Shown here piece after piece: positions 15,709-24,319 of a stretch of 64,000 bases of DNA. Source of the DNA: PWQG01 sp050486205 (lineage in GTDB: Bacteria; Pseudomonadota; Gammaproteobacteria; Pseudomonadales; Pseudohongiellaceae); contig JBJHCW010000007.1 in the NCBI GenBank assembly GCA_050486205.1, positions 178,677 to 242,676 of the forward strand, read 5' to 3'. Position numbers and translations under genes: made by a program. Under the pieces are notes generated by a model that was given only the letters and a program-made list of their open reading frames with translations, searched no databases and was not told where the DNA came from. Numbering within the stretch: the first letter of the stretch is position 1; each line of letters begins with the position of its first letter.

Positions 15709-18249
15709 ATGGGAAGAAAGAAGCAGAACCCGAACAAGCCATCATCCAGACCCGTCAAAGACCCTCACGCCAAGCGCGAAGCCGAAAAATACGACAACCC
15801 CATCCCCAGTCGTGAGTTCATTCTCCAGTATATGGAGGATGCCGGTCAGCCGGTCAGTTACGAGGCCCTGTGTGAGCATCTGGACATCACCGGAGAGGAC
15901 AGCCTGGAAGCGCTGCGGCGCCGCCTGATTGCCATGCGCCGGGACGGCCAGCTGATCAGCACGCGACGCGGCGTTTATGGGCTGGTGAACAAGATGGAGC
16001 TGTCACGCGGGCGTATCCAGGGCGGCAAGGAAGGCAATGGCTTCTTCATTCCGGCCGATGGCTCCGGCGACCTGTTCCTGGGGCCGCGGGAGATGCAGAA
16101 AGTCTTTGACGGTGACATTGTGCTGGCACGGGTTTCCGGTGTGGACCGGCGCGGGCGCAAGGAAGGCATGATTGTTGAGGTGCTGGAGCGGGCGCGCAAG
16201 CAGATTGTGGGCCGCTTCTATCGCGAGCAGGGTTTTTCCGTGGTGGTGCCGGACAACCGGCGCATCAACCAGGAAATTGTCATTCCCGATGCTGACACCC
16301 GTGATGCCATTGATGGTCAGTTTGTGGTGGCGGAGATCACCCAGCAGCCGGATTCACGGCGCAAGCCGGCCGGGCGTGTGGTGGAGATCCTGGGCGATCA
16401 CATGACGCCGGGCATGGAAATAGATGTGGCGGTGCGCAGTCACGATCTGCCGTGGAAGTGGCCCAAAGCAGTTGAAAAGGCGGTGGCCGGGCTGACCGAG
16501 GAGGTCAGGGAGTCAGAGAAAAAAGGTCGCATAGACCTGCGCGACCGGCCCTTTGTCACCATTGATGGCGAGGACGCCAAGGACTTTGATGACGCGGTGC
16601 TCTGTGAACCGGGTCCGCGTGGTGGTTACAAGCTCTACGTGGCCATTGCGGATGTCTCCCACTATGTGTTGCCGGAGTCCCCGTTGGATGAAGAGGCGCA
16701 GGTGCGGGGCAACTCGGTGTATTTCCCGGGCCATGTGATTCCCATGCTCCCGGAGGTGCTCTCCAACGGTCTTTGCTCACTCAAGCCCAGGGTGGATCGT
16801 CTGGCCATGGTCTGTGAGATGACCCTCACACGCACGGGCAAGGTCAGCGACTATCTGTTCTATGAATCCGTGATCCATTCCCATGCGCGGCTGACCTACA
16901 CGGAAGTGTCAGACATGCTGGAGGATCACGACTCGGAGGTGCGGCAGCGCTCGGGCAAACGTCTGCGTGACAAGTACGCGGAGCTGATGCCGGATCTGGC
17001 GCGTCTGTACGAACTCTATAAAAAGCTGCGCGCGGCACGGCAGCAGGCCGGGGCGCTGGATTTCTCCAGCAACGAGACCCGGATCATTTTTGGTGAGACA
17101 CGCAAGATCGCCGAGATTGTGCCGGTGCAGCGCAACGAGGCGCACAGGCTGATTGAGGAATGTATGCTGGCGGCTAATGTCTGCACGGCAAACTTCCTGG
17201 CCGCCTCTGACCTGCCGGTGCTGTACCGGGTGCACGAGGGCCCGAACCCGGACAAGCTGGAAAATCTGCGTGCCTATCTGCGCGAGCTGGGTATTACACT
17301 GACGCGATCGGCCAAGCCCAGGCCCAAGGATTACCAGCGGGTGCTGGAGCAGGCGGCGGAGCGGCCCGACGCGCATCTGATCCAGACGGTGCTGGTGCGC
17401 TCAATGATGCAGGCGGTTTACCAGCCGGAGAACATTGGTCACTTCGGCCTGGGTTTTGAGGCCTATACCCACTTCACCTCGCCCATTCGTCGTTACCCGG
17501 ACCTGTTGGTACACCGGGCCATCCGTTATCTGGTGCGTCGACGTGGCAAGAACGAGAACGTGCGCAAGGCGCAGGGTGGCGGGCTGTTTCCGCGTCGCAA
17601 ACTGTATCCCTATACATTGCCCGACATGCAGCGTTTCGGAGAGACCTGCTCGGTGACCGAGCGGCGCGCCGACGCGGCGGTCTACGATGTGCTGGACTGG
17701 CTCAAGTGTGAGTACGTGCAGGACAGGGTGGGTGAGGACTTTGATGGCACCATTGCCAGTGTCACGGGTTTTGGTCTGTTTGTGCAGCTGGATGACATCT
17801 ATGTGGAAGGGCTGGTGCACATCACGGCGCTGAGCAATGATTATTACCAGTTTGATCCGGCGCGCCAGCAGTTGCGTGGCGAACGCAGCGGTGCGACTTA
17901 CCAGATGGGTGATGCCATGCGGGTGAAGGTCGTGCGGGTGGATCTGGATGATCGCAAGATTGACCTGGTGCCGGTGGACGGCGCAGCGGGCAAAACACGC
18001 GATGGCAGGAAAGGTGGCGGTCTGCGTGACAAGTTGCGTGATGGTCAGGTGCCGGGCAGGGACGGCAAATCAGACAAAGGTGGAAAATCAGACAAAGGTG
18101 GAAAGCCCGGTAAATCTGCCAAGGGCGGCCAGGGCAGCAAAGGTGGCAAATCGGCTGATGCCGGCAAACGTGCTGCCCAGCCCGCGGGTGGCAATGCAGC
18201 TGACAAACCGGCAGGCAGTGGCCGGCGGCGGCGCAGGAAAAACAGGTAA
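15709..18249 (+). CDS. rnr: Ribonuclease R
   Basis: An 846-residue 3'-5' exoribonuclease that degrades structured RNA, rRNA and mRNA. An N-terminal winged-helix region (about 30-85) and cold-shock-type OB domains precede the RNB catalytic domain, with the metal-binding aspartates in DGEDAKDFDDAV (286-295). An S1 domain starts at about 675 (FDGTIASVTGFGLFVQL). The tail from about 765 is Lys/Gly/Asp-rich and repetitive (KSDKGGKSDKGG), as in other RNase R proteins, where it helps substrate and ribosome binding. The ATG at 15709 follows a weak site. rlmB starts 9 nt downstream, the usual rnr-rlmB pairing. Confidence 0.96.
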   Translation: MGRKKQNPNKPSSRPVKDPHAKREAEKYDNPIPSREFILQYMEDAGQPVSYEALCEHLDITGEDSLEALRRRLIAMRRDGQLISTRRGVYGLVNKMELSRGRIQGGKEGNGFFIPADGSGDLFLGPREMQKVFDGDIVLARVSGVDRRGRKEGMIVEVLERARKQIVGRFYREQGFSVVVPDNRRINQEIVIPDADTRDAIDGQFVVAEITQQPDSRRKPAGRVVEILGDHMTPGMEIDVAVRSHDLPWKWPKAVEKAVAGLTEEVRESEKKGRIDLRDRPFVTIDGEDAKDFDDAVLCEPGPRGGYKLYVAIADVSHYVLPESPLDEEAQVRGNSVYFPGHVIPMLPEVLSNGLCSLKPRVDRLAMVCEMTLTRTGKVSDYLFYESVIHSHARLTYTEVSDMLEDHDSEVRQRSGKRLRDKYAELMPDLARLYELYKKLRAARQQAGALDFSSNETRIIFGETRKIAEIVPVQRNEAHRLIEECMLAANVCTANFLAASDLPVLYRVHEGPNPDKLENLRAYLRELGITLTRSAKPRPKDYQRVLEQAAERPDAHLIQTVLVRSMMQAVYQPENIGHFGLGFEAYTHFTSPIRRYPDLLVHRAIRYLVRRRGKNENVRKAQGGGLFPRRKLYPYTLPDMQRFGETCSVTERRADAAVYDVLDWLKCEYVQDRVGEDFDGTIASVTGFGLFVQLDDIYVEGLVHITALSNDYYQFDPARQQLRGERSGATYQMGDAMRVKVVRVDLDDRKIDLVPVDGAAGKTRDGRKGGGLRDKLRDGQVPGRDGKSDKGGKSDKGGKPGKSAKGGQGSKGGKSADAGKRAAQPAGGNAADKPAGSGRRRRRKNR

Positions 18250-18257
18250 GTCGTTTC

Positions 18258-19031
18258 ATGGCGGAGCAACAATGGGTATTCGGTCTGCATGCGGTGGAAG
18301 CGCTGTTGCAGCAGCATCCGGAGGATGTACTGGAGCTGCTCATTCTCAAGGGGCGTGAGGACCAGCGTCTGAACGCGGTGCGTGAACAGGCGCAGTCGCT
18401 GGGCATCCGGCATCAGGCGGTGGACAAACGTGAGCTGGACAAGCGTCTGGTCAGCGCGGCGCCGGGCAAGACGGTGCACCAGGGTGTGGCGGCGCATTGC
18501 CGGCTGCGATCGGTGCTGCGTGACGAGGCCTTTCTCACCCAGTTGCTGGATGGTCTGGATCACCCGCCCTTGTTGCTGGTGCTGGACGAAATCACCGATC
18601 CACACAATCTTGGTGCCTGTCTGCGTTCGGCCGATGCGGCGGGCGTGGATGCCGTGATTGTGCCCAAGGACCGCTCTGCACCGGTGAACATGACGGTGCG
18701 CAAGGTGGCCAGCGGCGCGGCAGAAGCGGTGAATCTGGTGGCGGTGACCAACCTGGCGCGTACTCTGGAGAAGCTCAAGGCGCGTGGCATCTGGCTCAGT
18801 GGTGCGGCCGGCGAATCCGCGCAGTCGCTGTACAGCGTCGATTTCACCGTGCCCACGGCCCTTGTCATGGGCTCGGAGGGCAAGGGCCTGCGGCGTCTGA
18901 CCCGCGAGCACTGCGACTATCTTGTGGCCATTCCCATGGCCGGCTCGGTCAGCAGCCTGAATGTCTCGGTGGCCACGGGTGTCTGTCTTTTTGAAGTGGT
19001 GCGCCAGCGGCAGGCAGGCGGCAAGCGCTGA
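18258..19031 (+). CDS. rlmB: 23S rRNA (guanosine-2251-2'-O)-methyltransferase
   Basis: A 257-residue SPOUT methyltransferase. An N-terminal RNA-binding domain (WVFGLHAVEALL) is followed by the knotted SAM-binding domain with the family motifs DPHNLGACLRSADAAG at about 115, LVMGSEGKGLRRL at about 205 and IPMAGSVSSLNVSVATG at about 228. RlmB methylates G2251 in the peptidyl-transferase P loop. It lies 9 nt after rnr and is probably in the same transcript. The TGA stop falls inside the first unit of a tandem repeat. Confidence 0.95.
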   Translation: MAEQQWVFGLHAVEALLQQHPEDVLELLILKGREDQRLNAVREQAQSLGIRHQAVDKRELDKRLVSAAPGKTVHQGVAAHCRLRSVLRDEAFLTQLLDGLDHPPLLLVLDEITDPHNLGACLRSADAAGVDAVIVPKDRSAPVNMTVRKVASGAAEAVNLVAVTNLARTLEKLKARGIWLSGAAGESAQSLYSVDFTVPTALVMGSEGKGLRRLTREHCDYLVAIPMAGSVSSLNVSVATGVCLFEVVRQRQAGGKR

Positions 19032-19120
19032 AGTTCTGTAATTGGCTGAAGCTCTGTATGTTGGCTGAGGCTCTGTATGTTGGCTGAAGCTCTGTAAATT
19101 GGCTGAAGCTCCGCAAATTG
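19027..19120. repeat. Five tandem 19-nt repeats between rlmB and rpsF
   Basis: Five consecutive units of 18-19 nt (consensus GCTGAAGCTCTGTAAATTG) start in the last rlmB codons and end just before the rpsF promoter. Units differ at a few positions, so the array is not very recent. Confidence 0.85.
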
Positions 19121-19150
19121 TTTGCATCCCGACGGGTCTTTCACTACAAT
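19121..19150 (+). promoter_or_regulatory. Possible sigma-70 promoter for the rpsF operon
   Basis: TTTGCA (19121-19126) and TACAAT (19145-19150) are separated by 18 nt, about 100 nt ahead of rpsF. The spacing and -10 box are reasonable and the -35 box is partial. Confidence 0.45.
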
Positions 19151-19247
19151 TCGCGCTCTTGACTTTCGGGCCCGGATAATGCGCCGTGCCCCTAACTCCT
19201 TGTCTGATCGCAAAAGGCGGCAGACTGCCAACCCATAAGGAGTCTCA

Positions 19248-19775
19248 ATGAGACACTATGAAATAGTATTTCTGGTCCATCCGGACCAGAGCGATCAGGT
19301 TCCGGCCATGGTCGAGCGTTACACCCAGATGATCACTGACACCGGCGGCAAGATTCACCGTCAGGAAGACTGGGGTCGTCGTCAGTTGGCGTATCCAATC
19401 AACAAGATTCACAAGGCACACTATATTCTGATGAATGTGGAGTGCGGTGATACAGTGCTGGACGAGATCACCACACTGTTCCGTTACAATGATGCCATTC
19501 TGCGCAACCTGGTCATCAAGGTTGATGGGCCCGTGACTGAAGAGTCCCTGATTCTCAAGGGTGAGCGCGAGAGCCGCGAGCGTCGTGCCCGCGCCGAGCA
19601 GAAGCGCAAGATCGAGGAAGAGGCCGCAGCGCGAGCCGATGAGCGCCGTGCCGCCGCCGAGGCGGAAGCCGCCGACGACGATGCAGATGAAGACAACGAA
19701 GACAATTACGACGACGTTGATCTTGATTCTGACGATGACGACGATGATGATTCTGACGACCGGAACAAAGGATAA
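19248..19775 (+). CDS. rpsF: 30S ribosomal protein S6 with long acidic tail
   Basis: The S6 fold occupies residues 1-100 (MRHYEIVFLVHPDQ, KIHRQEDWGRRQLAYPI, YILMNVEC). S6 is normally 95-135 residues; here it is 175. After a charged helix (residues 104-136) the tail from 138 to 171 has 23 Asp/Glu in 34 residues, including seven Asp in a row. E. coli S6 receives extra glutamates from RimK after translation; here an acidic tail is encoded. S6 pairs with S18, whose gene follows 5 nt later. AAGGAG lies 5 nt before the ATG. Confidence 0.96.
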   Translation: MRHYEIVFLVHPDQSDQVPAMVERYTQMITDTGGKIHRQEDWGRRQLAYPINKIHKAHYILMNVECGDTVLDEITTLFRYNDAILRNLVIKVDGPVTEESLILKGERESRERRARAEQKRKIEEEAAARADERRAAAEAEAADDDADEDNEDNYDDVDLDSDDDDDDDSDDRNKG

Positions 19776-19780
19776 GTACC

Positions 19781-20011
19781 ATGGCACGTTTTTTCCGCAG
19801 ACGTAAGTTCTGCAAGTTCACGGCTGAAGGCATCGAGCAGATTGATTACAAGGATCTGGAAACGCTGAAGGCCTATATCTCCGAGACTGGCAAGATTGTG
19901 CCGAGCCGCATTACCGGCACCAAGGCACGATATCAGCGACAACTGGCAACCGCGGTCAAACGCGCGCGTCACCTGGCTCTGATTCCGTACACGGACAGCC
20001 ACGGCGCCTGA
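19781..20011 (+). CDS. rpsR: 30S ribosomal protein S18
   Basis: A 76-residue protein of normal length. MARFFRRRKFCKF, then DYKDLETLKAYISETGKIVPSRITGTKA and the basic C-terminus RQLATAVKRARHLALIPY are characteristic. It binds 16S rRNA together with S6 in the platform of the small subunit. It follows rpsF by 5 nt in the usual S6-S18 order. Confidence 0.97.
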   Translation: MARFFRRRKFCKFTAEGIEQIDYKDLETLKAYISETGKIVPSRITGTKARYQRQLATAVKRARHLALIPYTDSHGA

Positions 20012-20026
20012 TCAGGCGGTGACTGT

Positions 20027-20860
20027 ATGCGAGGCGTTGCCGAATTTGTGATGAAGGGCCGTCGTCAGGCCATCCTGACGGTTCTGCTCTGTGGTGTCAT
20101 ACCCGTCGTGAATCTGCTGACGCCCGCGCTGGTTGGTCTGGTTTGCCTGCGACATGGCACCGGTGAAGCCCTGAAGGTTCTGGTCTGGGCGGTATTGCCA
20201 TTGCTGGCCTGGGCCATGATCGGTGACATCACGCCACTGATACTGACGGCGGCTGTGCTGGCCCTGGCCACGGTGCTGAGAAGCGCCGGATCGTGGGAGC
20301 ACACCCTGCTGGCTGCGGTGCTGGTTGGGGTGGCGGCAGAAATGACGCTGCGCATACGCCCGGAGTTCCTGGCAGCCATCATGGGCCAGGTGGAAGGCAT
20401 GATGAACAGCGGCGCCCAGCCAACGGACGTCACGACGGCTGATCTGCAGATGATGCTGTTCAGCCTTTTCGGCATGGTGCACATGCTGATGGCCATTGTG
20501 CTGCTGATAGTGGCGCGCTGGTGGCAGGCGATGCTGTACAACCCGGGCGGCTTCAGGGAAGAGTTTCACCAGCTACGGTTTCAGCCGCGTAATGCCATGA
20601 TGCTGGCCCTGTTGTTTCTGGTGGCTGGATTTGCGGTACCGGTGCTGGCCGGATGGGCAATGTATTTTGTATTGCCACTGTTCTTTGCCGGGCTGGCCCT
20701 GGCGCACGGGGCGATGGGGCTGAAGAAGGTGTCCCGCGCCTGGGTGGTGGCGTTTTACGGCATACTGCTTTTTACCGGGCAGATTGGACTGATGCTGCTG
20801 ACCATGGCGGCACTGATGGATAGCTGGTACAACTTCCGGTCACGCATGGCCGGGCAATGA
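20027..20860 (+). CDS. Multi-pass membrane protein in the S6-L9 operon (DUF2232-like)
   Basis: A 277-residue protein with about seven hydrophobic segments and little else. It lies between rpsR and rplI, where many gammaproteobacteria carry a poorly known membrane protein (DUF2232/YybS-like), so I assign it by position and topology. Its function is unknown. It starts 15 nt after rpsR; the ATG at 20027 gives a basic N-terminus (MRGVAEFVMKGRRQ) before the first helix. An 11-nt direct repeat (CGGGCAATGAC) straddles its stop codon. Confidence 0.7.
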   Translation: MRGVAEFVMKGRRQAILTVLLCGVIPVVNLLTPALVGLVCLRHGTGEALKVLVWAVLPLLAWAMIGDITPLILTAAVLALATVLRSAGSWEHTLLAAVLVGVAAEMTLRIRPEFLAAIMGQVEGMMNSGAQPTDVTTADLQMMLFSLFGMVHMLMAIVLLIVARWWQAMLYNPGGFREEFHQLRFQPRNAMMLALLFLVAGFAVPVLAGWAMYFVLPLFFAGLALAHGAMGLKKVSRAWVVAFYGILLFTGQIGLMLLTMAALMDSWYNFRSRMAGQ

Positions 20861-20912
20861 CCGGGCAATGACCGCATGAAGACAAGATTCTGGATTTGAT
20901 GAGGACACTGAA

Positions 20913-21362
20913 ATGAACGTTATTCTGTTGGAAAAAGTCGGCAAGCTGGGCGGCGTCGGTGACACCGCGTCGGTCAAGGCCGGTTACGCACGCAACTTCC
21001 TGTTCCCGCAGGGCAAAGCGATTCCTGCCACCAAGAGCAATGTGGCGGATTTTGAGTCGCGCAAGGCCGAGCTGATGGCTGCGCACAACGAGAATGTCGC
21101 AATCGCCCAGAAGCGTGCCGACAAACTCCAGGAGCTCACTGTCACCATCGAAGTGAACGCGGGCGAGGAAGGCAAGCTGTTCGGGTCTGTTGGTACCAAG
21201 GAAATTGCGGAGGCAGTGACTGCCGCTGCAGGCACCGAGGTAGCGAAGGCTGAAGTACGACTGACGCACGGCGCCATTCGTGTGACCGGTGAGTACGATA
21301 TCGAAATCGATCTCGGTTACGAAGTGGAAACCACCATCAAGCTGAACGTCGTCGCCGCTTGA
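20913..21362 (+). CDS. rplI: 50S ribosomal protein L9
   Basis: A 149-residue protein of normal length. The N-terminal rRNA-binding domain has MNVILLEKVGKLGGVGD, VKAGYARNFLFPQGKA; a long helix connects to the C-terminal domain (GKLFGSVGTKEIAEAV, then GEYDIEIDLGYEVE). It binds domain V of 23S rRNA near the L1 stalk. GAGG precedes the ATG. It is the last gene before a strong terminator. Confidence 0.97.
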   Translation: MNVILLEKVGKLGGVGDTASVKAGYARNFLFPQGKAIPATKSNVADFESRKAELMAAHNENVAIAQKRADKLQELTVTIEVNAGEEGKLFGSVGTKEIAEAVTAAAGTEVAKAEVRLTHGAIRVTGEYDIEIDLGYEVETTIKLNVVAA

Positions 21363-21442
21363 CGTAGCCCGGGCCCGGGATAGCGTCAGGCCGACAGAGA
21401 ACACGCCTGTTGCTGTTCATCGTGCCACTTTAGTGGGACAAT

Positions 21443-21479
21443 AAAGCACCGCCATCATCAATGTGGCGGTGCTTTTTTT
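21443..21479 (+). terminator. Rho-independent terminator after rplI
   Basis: Perfect 12-nt arms AAAGCACCGCCA and TGGCGGTGCTTT with a 9-nt loop, followed by a run of seven T. It separates the ribosomal protein operon from dnaB, which therefore needs read-through or its own promoter. Confidence 0.93.
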
Positions 21480-21496
21480 ATGGAATTCCGTACCCC

Positions 21497-22960
21497 ATGG
21501 CTGAGTCCTTTGATAACAACAACATGGAAACTGCCCGCAGTGGATCACCACAGTCGGCGCGCGCCACACTGGATGGCGCTGCCCGCAGCCTCTCTGGCCT
21601 TTCCGGTGTAAAGGTCCCGCCTCACTCCCTGGAAGCCGAACAGGCCGTACTCGGTGGCCTGATGCAGGATGACTCGGCCTGGGACACGGTGGTCGAGCAG
21701 CTTGTGGCCGAGGATTTCTACCGCGTTGAACACCGCGCCATTTACGCCGCCATGTGGCATCAGATGGAAGCCAGCAAACCGGTGGATGTGGTCACCCTGG
21801 TGGAGGCGCTGGACAGCCGCGGTGAGCTGGATACCGCCGGTGGCATTGAGTATCTGACCGATCTGGCCAGCCACGCCCGTGGCACGGTCAATATGGCCGC
21901 TTATGCGCGTATTGTGCGCGAGCGCGCCACGCTGCGTACTCTGATCCGTGTGGCCAACGAAATTGCCGACAACTCCTTCAACCCGGCTGGTCGTGACGCC
22001 GCCGAGTTGCTGGACGAGGCCGAAAAGAAAGTCTTCCAGATCTCCGACAGCCGCAGCAGTGACGGCGGCCCGCAGACCATCAACCCGCTGCTGCAAAGCG
22101 CGCTGGGCCGTATAGATGAGCTGATCAATGCCAAGGGTGGCATCACCGGTCTGAGTACCGGCTTCAAGGATCTGGACAAGAAAACATCCGGTATACAGAA
22201 ATCGGATCTGGTGATTGTTGCCGGCCGACCGTCCATGGGCAAGACCACATTTGCCATGAACCTGGTCGAGCACGCCGTGCTGACCCAGGACAATCCGGTG
22301 CTGGTGTTCAGCCTGGAGATGCCGGCCGAGAGCCTGATTTTCCGTATGCTCAGCTCCATCGGCAAGATTGATCAGTCGCGCCTGCGCAGTGGTCAGATGC
22401 AGGAAGAGGACTGGAGCAAACTGACTGCCGCAGTGAACAAACTCAAGGATCGCCCGCTGTTCATTGACGACAGCATCGGACTGAGCCCGACCGAGATGCG
22501 AGCCAGGGCGCGGCGTATTGTGCGCGAGCATGGGCCGCTGGCCATGGTCATGGTGGACTACCTGCAGCTTATGCAGATCAAGGGTTACGGTGATAACCGC
22601 GTGGGTGAGATCTCGGAGATTTCCCGCTCACTGAAAACCCTGGCGCGTGAGTTTGACTGCCCGGTGGTGACCCTGTCGCAGCTTAACCGTGGACTGGAGC
22701 AACGGCCCAACAAACGACCGGTGATGTCGGATCTGCGTGAATCGGGCGCCATCGAGCAGGACGCGGATATCATCGCCTTTGTCTATCGCGACGAAGTCTA
22801 TAACGAAGATTCCAGCGACAAGGGTATTGCCGAAATCATCATCGGCAAACAGCGTAACGGCCCCATTGGTACGGTGCGCCTCAGCTTCCTGGGGCACTAC
22901 CTGCGTTTCGACAATCTGGCCCTGCCGGAGTATGACGACTCCTATGCCTCCTATGGTTAG
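21497..22960 (+). CDS. dnaB: Replicative DNA helicase
   Basis: A 487-residue hexameric helicase that unwinds DNA at the fork. The N-terminal domain (VPPHSLEAEQAVLGGLM) binds primase. The RecA-like domain has Walker A GRPSMGKTT, Walker B-type MVMVDYLQLM and the arginine-finger region GPIGTVRLSF. I start at 21497 (MAESFDNNN); an in-frame ATG at 21461 lies inside the terminator and gives an unlikely leader. The stop TAG at 22958-22960 is also the first three bases of a dispersed repeat. alr and radA follow. Confidence 0.97.
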   Translation: MAESFDNNNMETARSGSPQSARATLDGAARSLSGLSGVKVPPHSLEAEQAVLGGLMQDDSAWDTVVEQLVAEDFYRVEHRAIYAAMWHQMEASKPVDVVTLVEALDSRGELDTAGGIEYLTDLASHARGTVNMAAYARIVRERATLRTLIRVANEIADNSFNPAGRDAAELLDEAEKKVFQISDSRSSDGGPQTINPLLQSALGRIDELINAKGGITGLSTGFKDLDKKTSGIQKSDLVIVAGRPSMGKTTFAMNLVEHAVLTQDNPVLVFSLEMPAESLIFRMLSSIGKIDQSRLRSGQMQEEDWSKLTAAVNKLKDRPLFIDDSIGLSPTEMRARARRIVREHGPLAMVMVDYLQLMQIKGYGDNRVGEISEISRSLKTLAREFDCPVVTLSQLNRGLEQRPNKRPVMSDLRESGAIEQDADIIAFVYRDEVYNEDSSDKGIAEIIIGKQRNGPIGTVRLSFLGHYLRFDNLALPEYDDSYASYG

Positions 22961-23148
22961 TGTCCAGTCTCATAAGTTCGCATGCTTTCAGAGCCCACCT
23001 GAATCGTGGCTGCAAGGCGCGTCATACAAGGCTTCTGGCCGCGGTGCGACGCTTGTGAAGGGCTGCGACCATTCACGGCGGGCCGCGCCTTGCCAGAAGC
23101 CTTGTATGACGCGCTGAAGGTATGTGAACTTATGAGACAGGACACCAG
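22958..23148. repeat. Dispersed palindromic repeat, copy B (long form)
   Basis: The element begins TAGTGTCC and ends GGACACCA. Outer arms of about 34 nt match in 29 positions; inner arms contain a perfect 22-nt pair (22-mer beginning CGCGTCATACAAGG at about 23018 and its complement ending near 23117). The whole can fold as one long hairpin. It fills the dnaB-alr junction: its first bases are the dnaB stop codon and its right end contains the alr start codon. Confidence 0.88.
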
Positions 23149-24319
23149 CTTTGCCCCGCGTGCGTGGGCCAGCATCAACATCCCGGCACTGCAACACAAT
23201 TTCTCCCTGGCCCGCGAATGCCGGCCTGATGCGCGTGTGATGGCGGTGATCAAGGCCAATGCCTACGGTCATGGCATGCTGATGGTGGCCGATGCGCTGC
23301 AGCAGATGATGCGTGCCGATGACGCCTTTGCCGTTGCCACCCTGGATGAAGCGCTGACGCTGCGCAGGCATCTGGCCACTGCCAATATTCTGCTGCTCCA
23401 GGGAGTCACCAGTCAGGAAGAGCTGGAAGCGGCCCTGGCGGCCAGGCTCTGGCTGGTCATGCATTCACCCTGGCAGTTGACGCTGTTCCAGGATCACGTG
23501 GAACAGGCCAATCGTCGGCGGGAGTCTGTGCAGCTGGCGGCAGTATGGATCAAACTGGACAGTGGCATGAATCGCCTGGGTTTGCCGGTGGACGACTTTG
23601 TCCGTGTCTGGCATGAACTGGACGCGATGAGCCAGGTGGGGGAGATTGTCCTGATGTCACACTTTGCCAGCGCTGATGATCTGCAGGGCGATTCAGTAAG
23701 GCGCCAGTTATCACGGGTAAGTGATGCCATTGCCCGCGGCAAGCCGGGAGTGTCCCGGCCCTGGTCGGTCAGCCTGGCAGCATCGGGCGGTACACTGGCC
23801 TGGCCGGACAGTCATTATGACTGGCTGCGCCCGGGTATCATGCTTTATGGTGGCTCCTCGGTACTGGGCAAGTCGGGTCTGGATCTGGGACTGCAACCGG
23901 TGATGACCCTGCAGTCGCGCCTGATTGCGGTTAAAACCGTGGCGGTTGGTGAGTCCATTGGTTACGGGGCAACCTATACCGCGCAGTCCGCACGGCGCAT
24001 GGGCATAGTGGCTATCGGTTACGGTGACGGTTATCCGCGCCACGCGCCCAACGGCACGCCGGTACTGGTCAACACGGCCGCCGGCGCGGTGCGCACCGGC
24101 ATGATCGGCCGGGTGTCCATGGACATGGTCACCATCGACCTGACCGATATCGATGCGGATGTGGGGGACACAGTGACGCTGTGGGGGCGCGGATTGCCGG
24201 CGGACGAGATTGCCACACTGTGTGGCACCATTTCCTATGAACTGTTCTGTCAGCTCACTTCGCGGGTTCACTTCAGGTATGTTCAGGGTTCAGCCGCAGA
24301 CCGGCAGGAGCAGCAATGA
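23132..24319 (+). CDS. alr: Alanine racemase
   Basis: A 395-residue PLP enzyme that makes D-alanine for peptidoglycan. The PLP lysine is in AVIKANAYGHG, and GYGDGYPR, IGRVSMDM and the catalytic-Tyr region SIGYGATY are present. It is about 35 residues longer than E. coli Alr. The only good start is ATG 23132, inside the right arm of a dispersed repeat, so MRQDTS is repeat-encoded; the frame is open further upstream through the repeat, but those residues are simply the translated repeat. A weak GAAGG lies 12 nt before the ATG. The stop overlaps the radA start. Confidence 0.93.
   Translation: MRQDTSFAPRAWASINIPALQHNFSLARECRPDARVMAVIKANAYGHGMLMVADALQQMMRADDAFAVATLDEALTLRRHLATANILLLQGVTSQEELEAALAARLWLVMHSPWQLTLFQDHVEQANRRRESVQLAAVWIKLDSGMNRLGLPVDDFVRVWHELDAMSQVGEIVLMSHFASADDLQGDSVRRQLSRVSDAIARGKPGVSRPWSVSLAASGGTLAWPDSHYDWLRPGIMLYGGSSVLGKSGLDLGLQPVMTLQSRLIAVKTVAVGESIGYGATYTAQSARRMGIVAIGYGDGYPRHAPNGTPVLVNTAAGAVRTGMIGRVSMDMVTIDLTDIDADVGDTVTLWGRGLPADEIATLCGTISYELFCQLTSRVHFRYVQGSAADRQEQQ

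Noticed and set aside
19027..19120. Short regular repeats as a CRISPR array
   Set aside because: Units are directly adjacent with no spacers and overlap the rlmB stop; there are no cas genes nearby.
23006..23131. Upstream extension of alanine racemase
   Set aside because: These codons are the translation of the dispersed repeat; the same peptide pieces appear in frames at the other copies.
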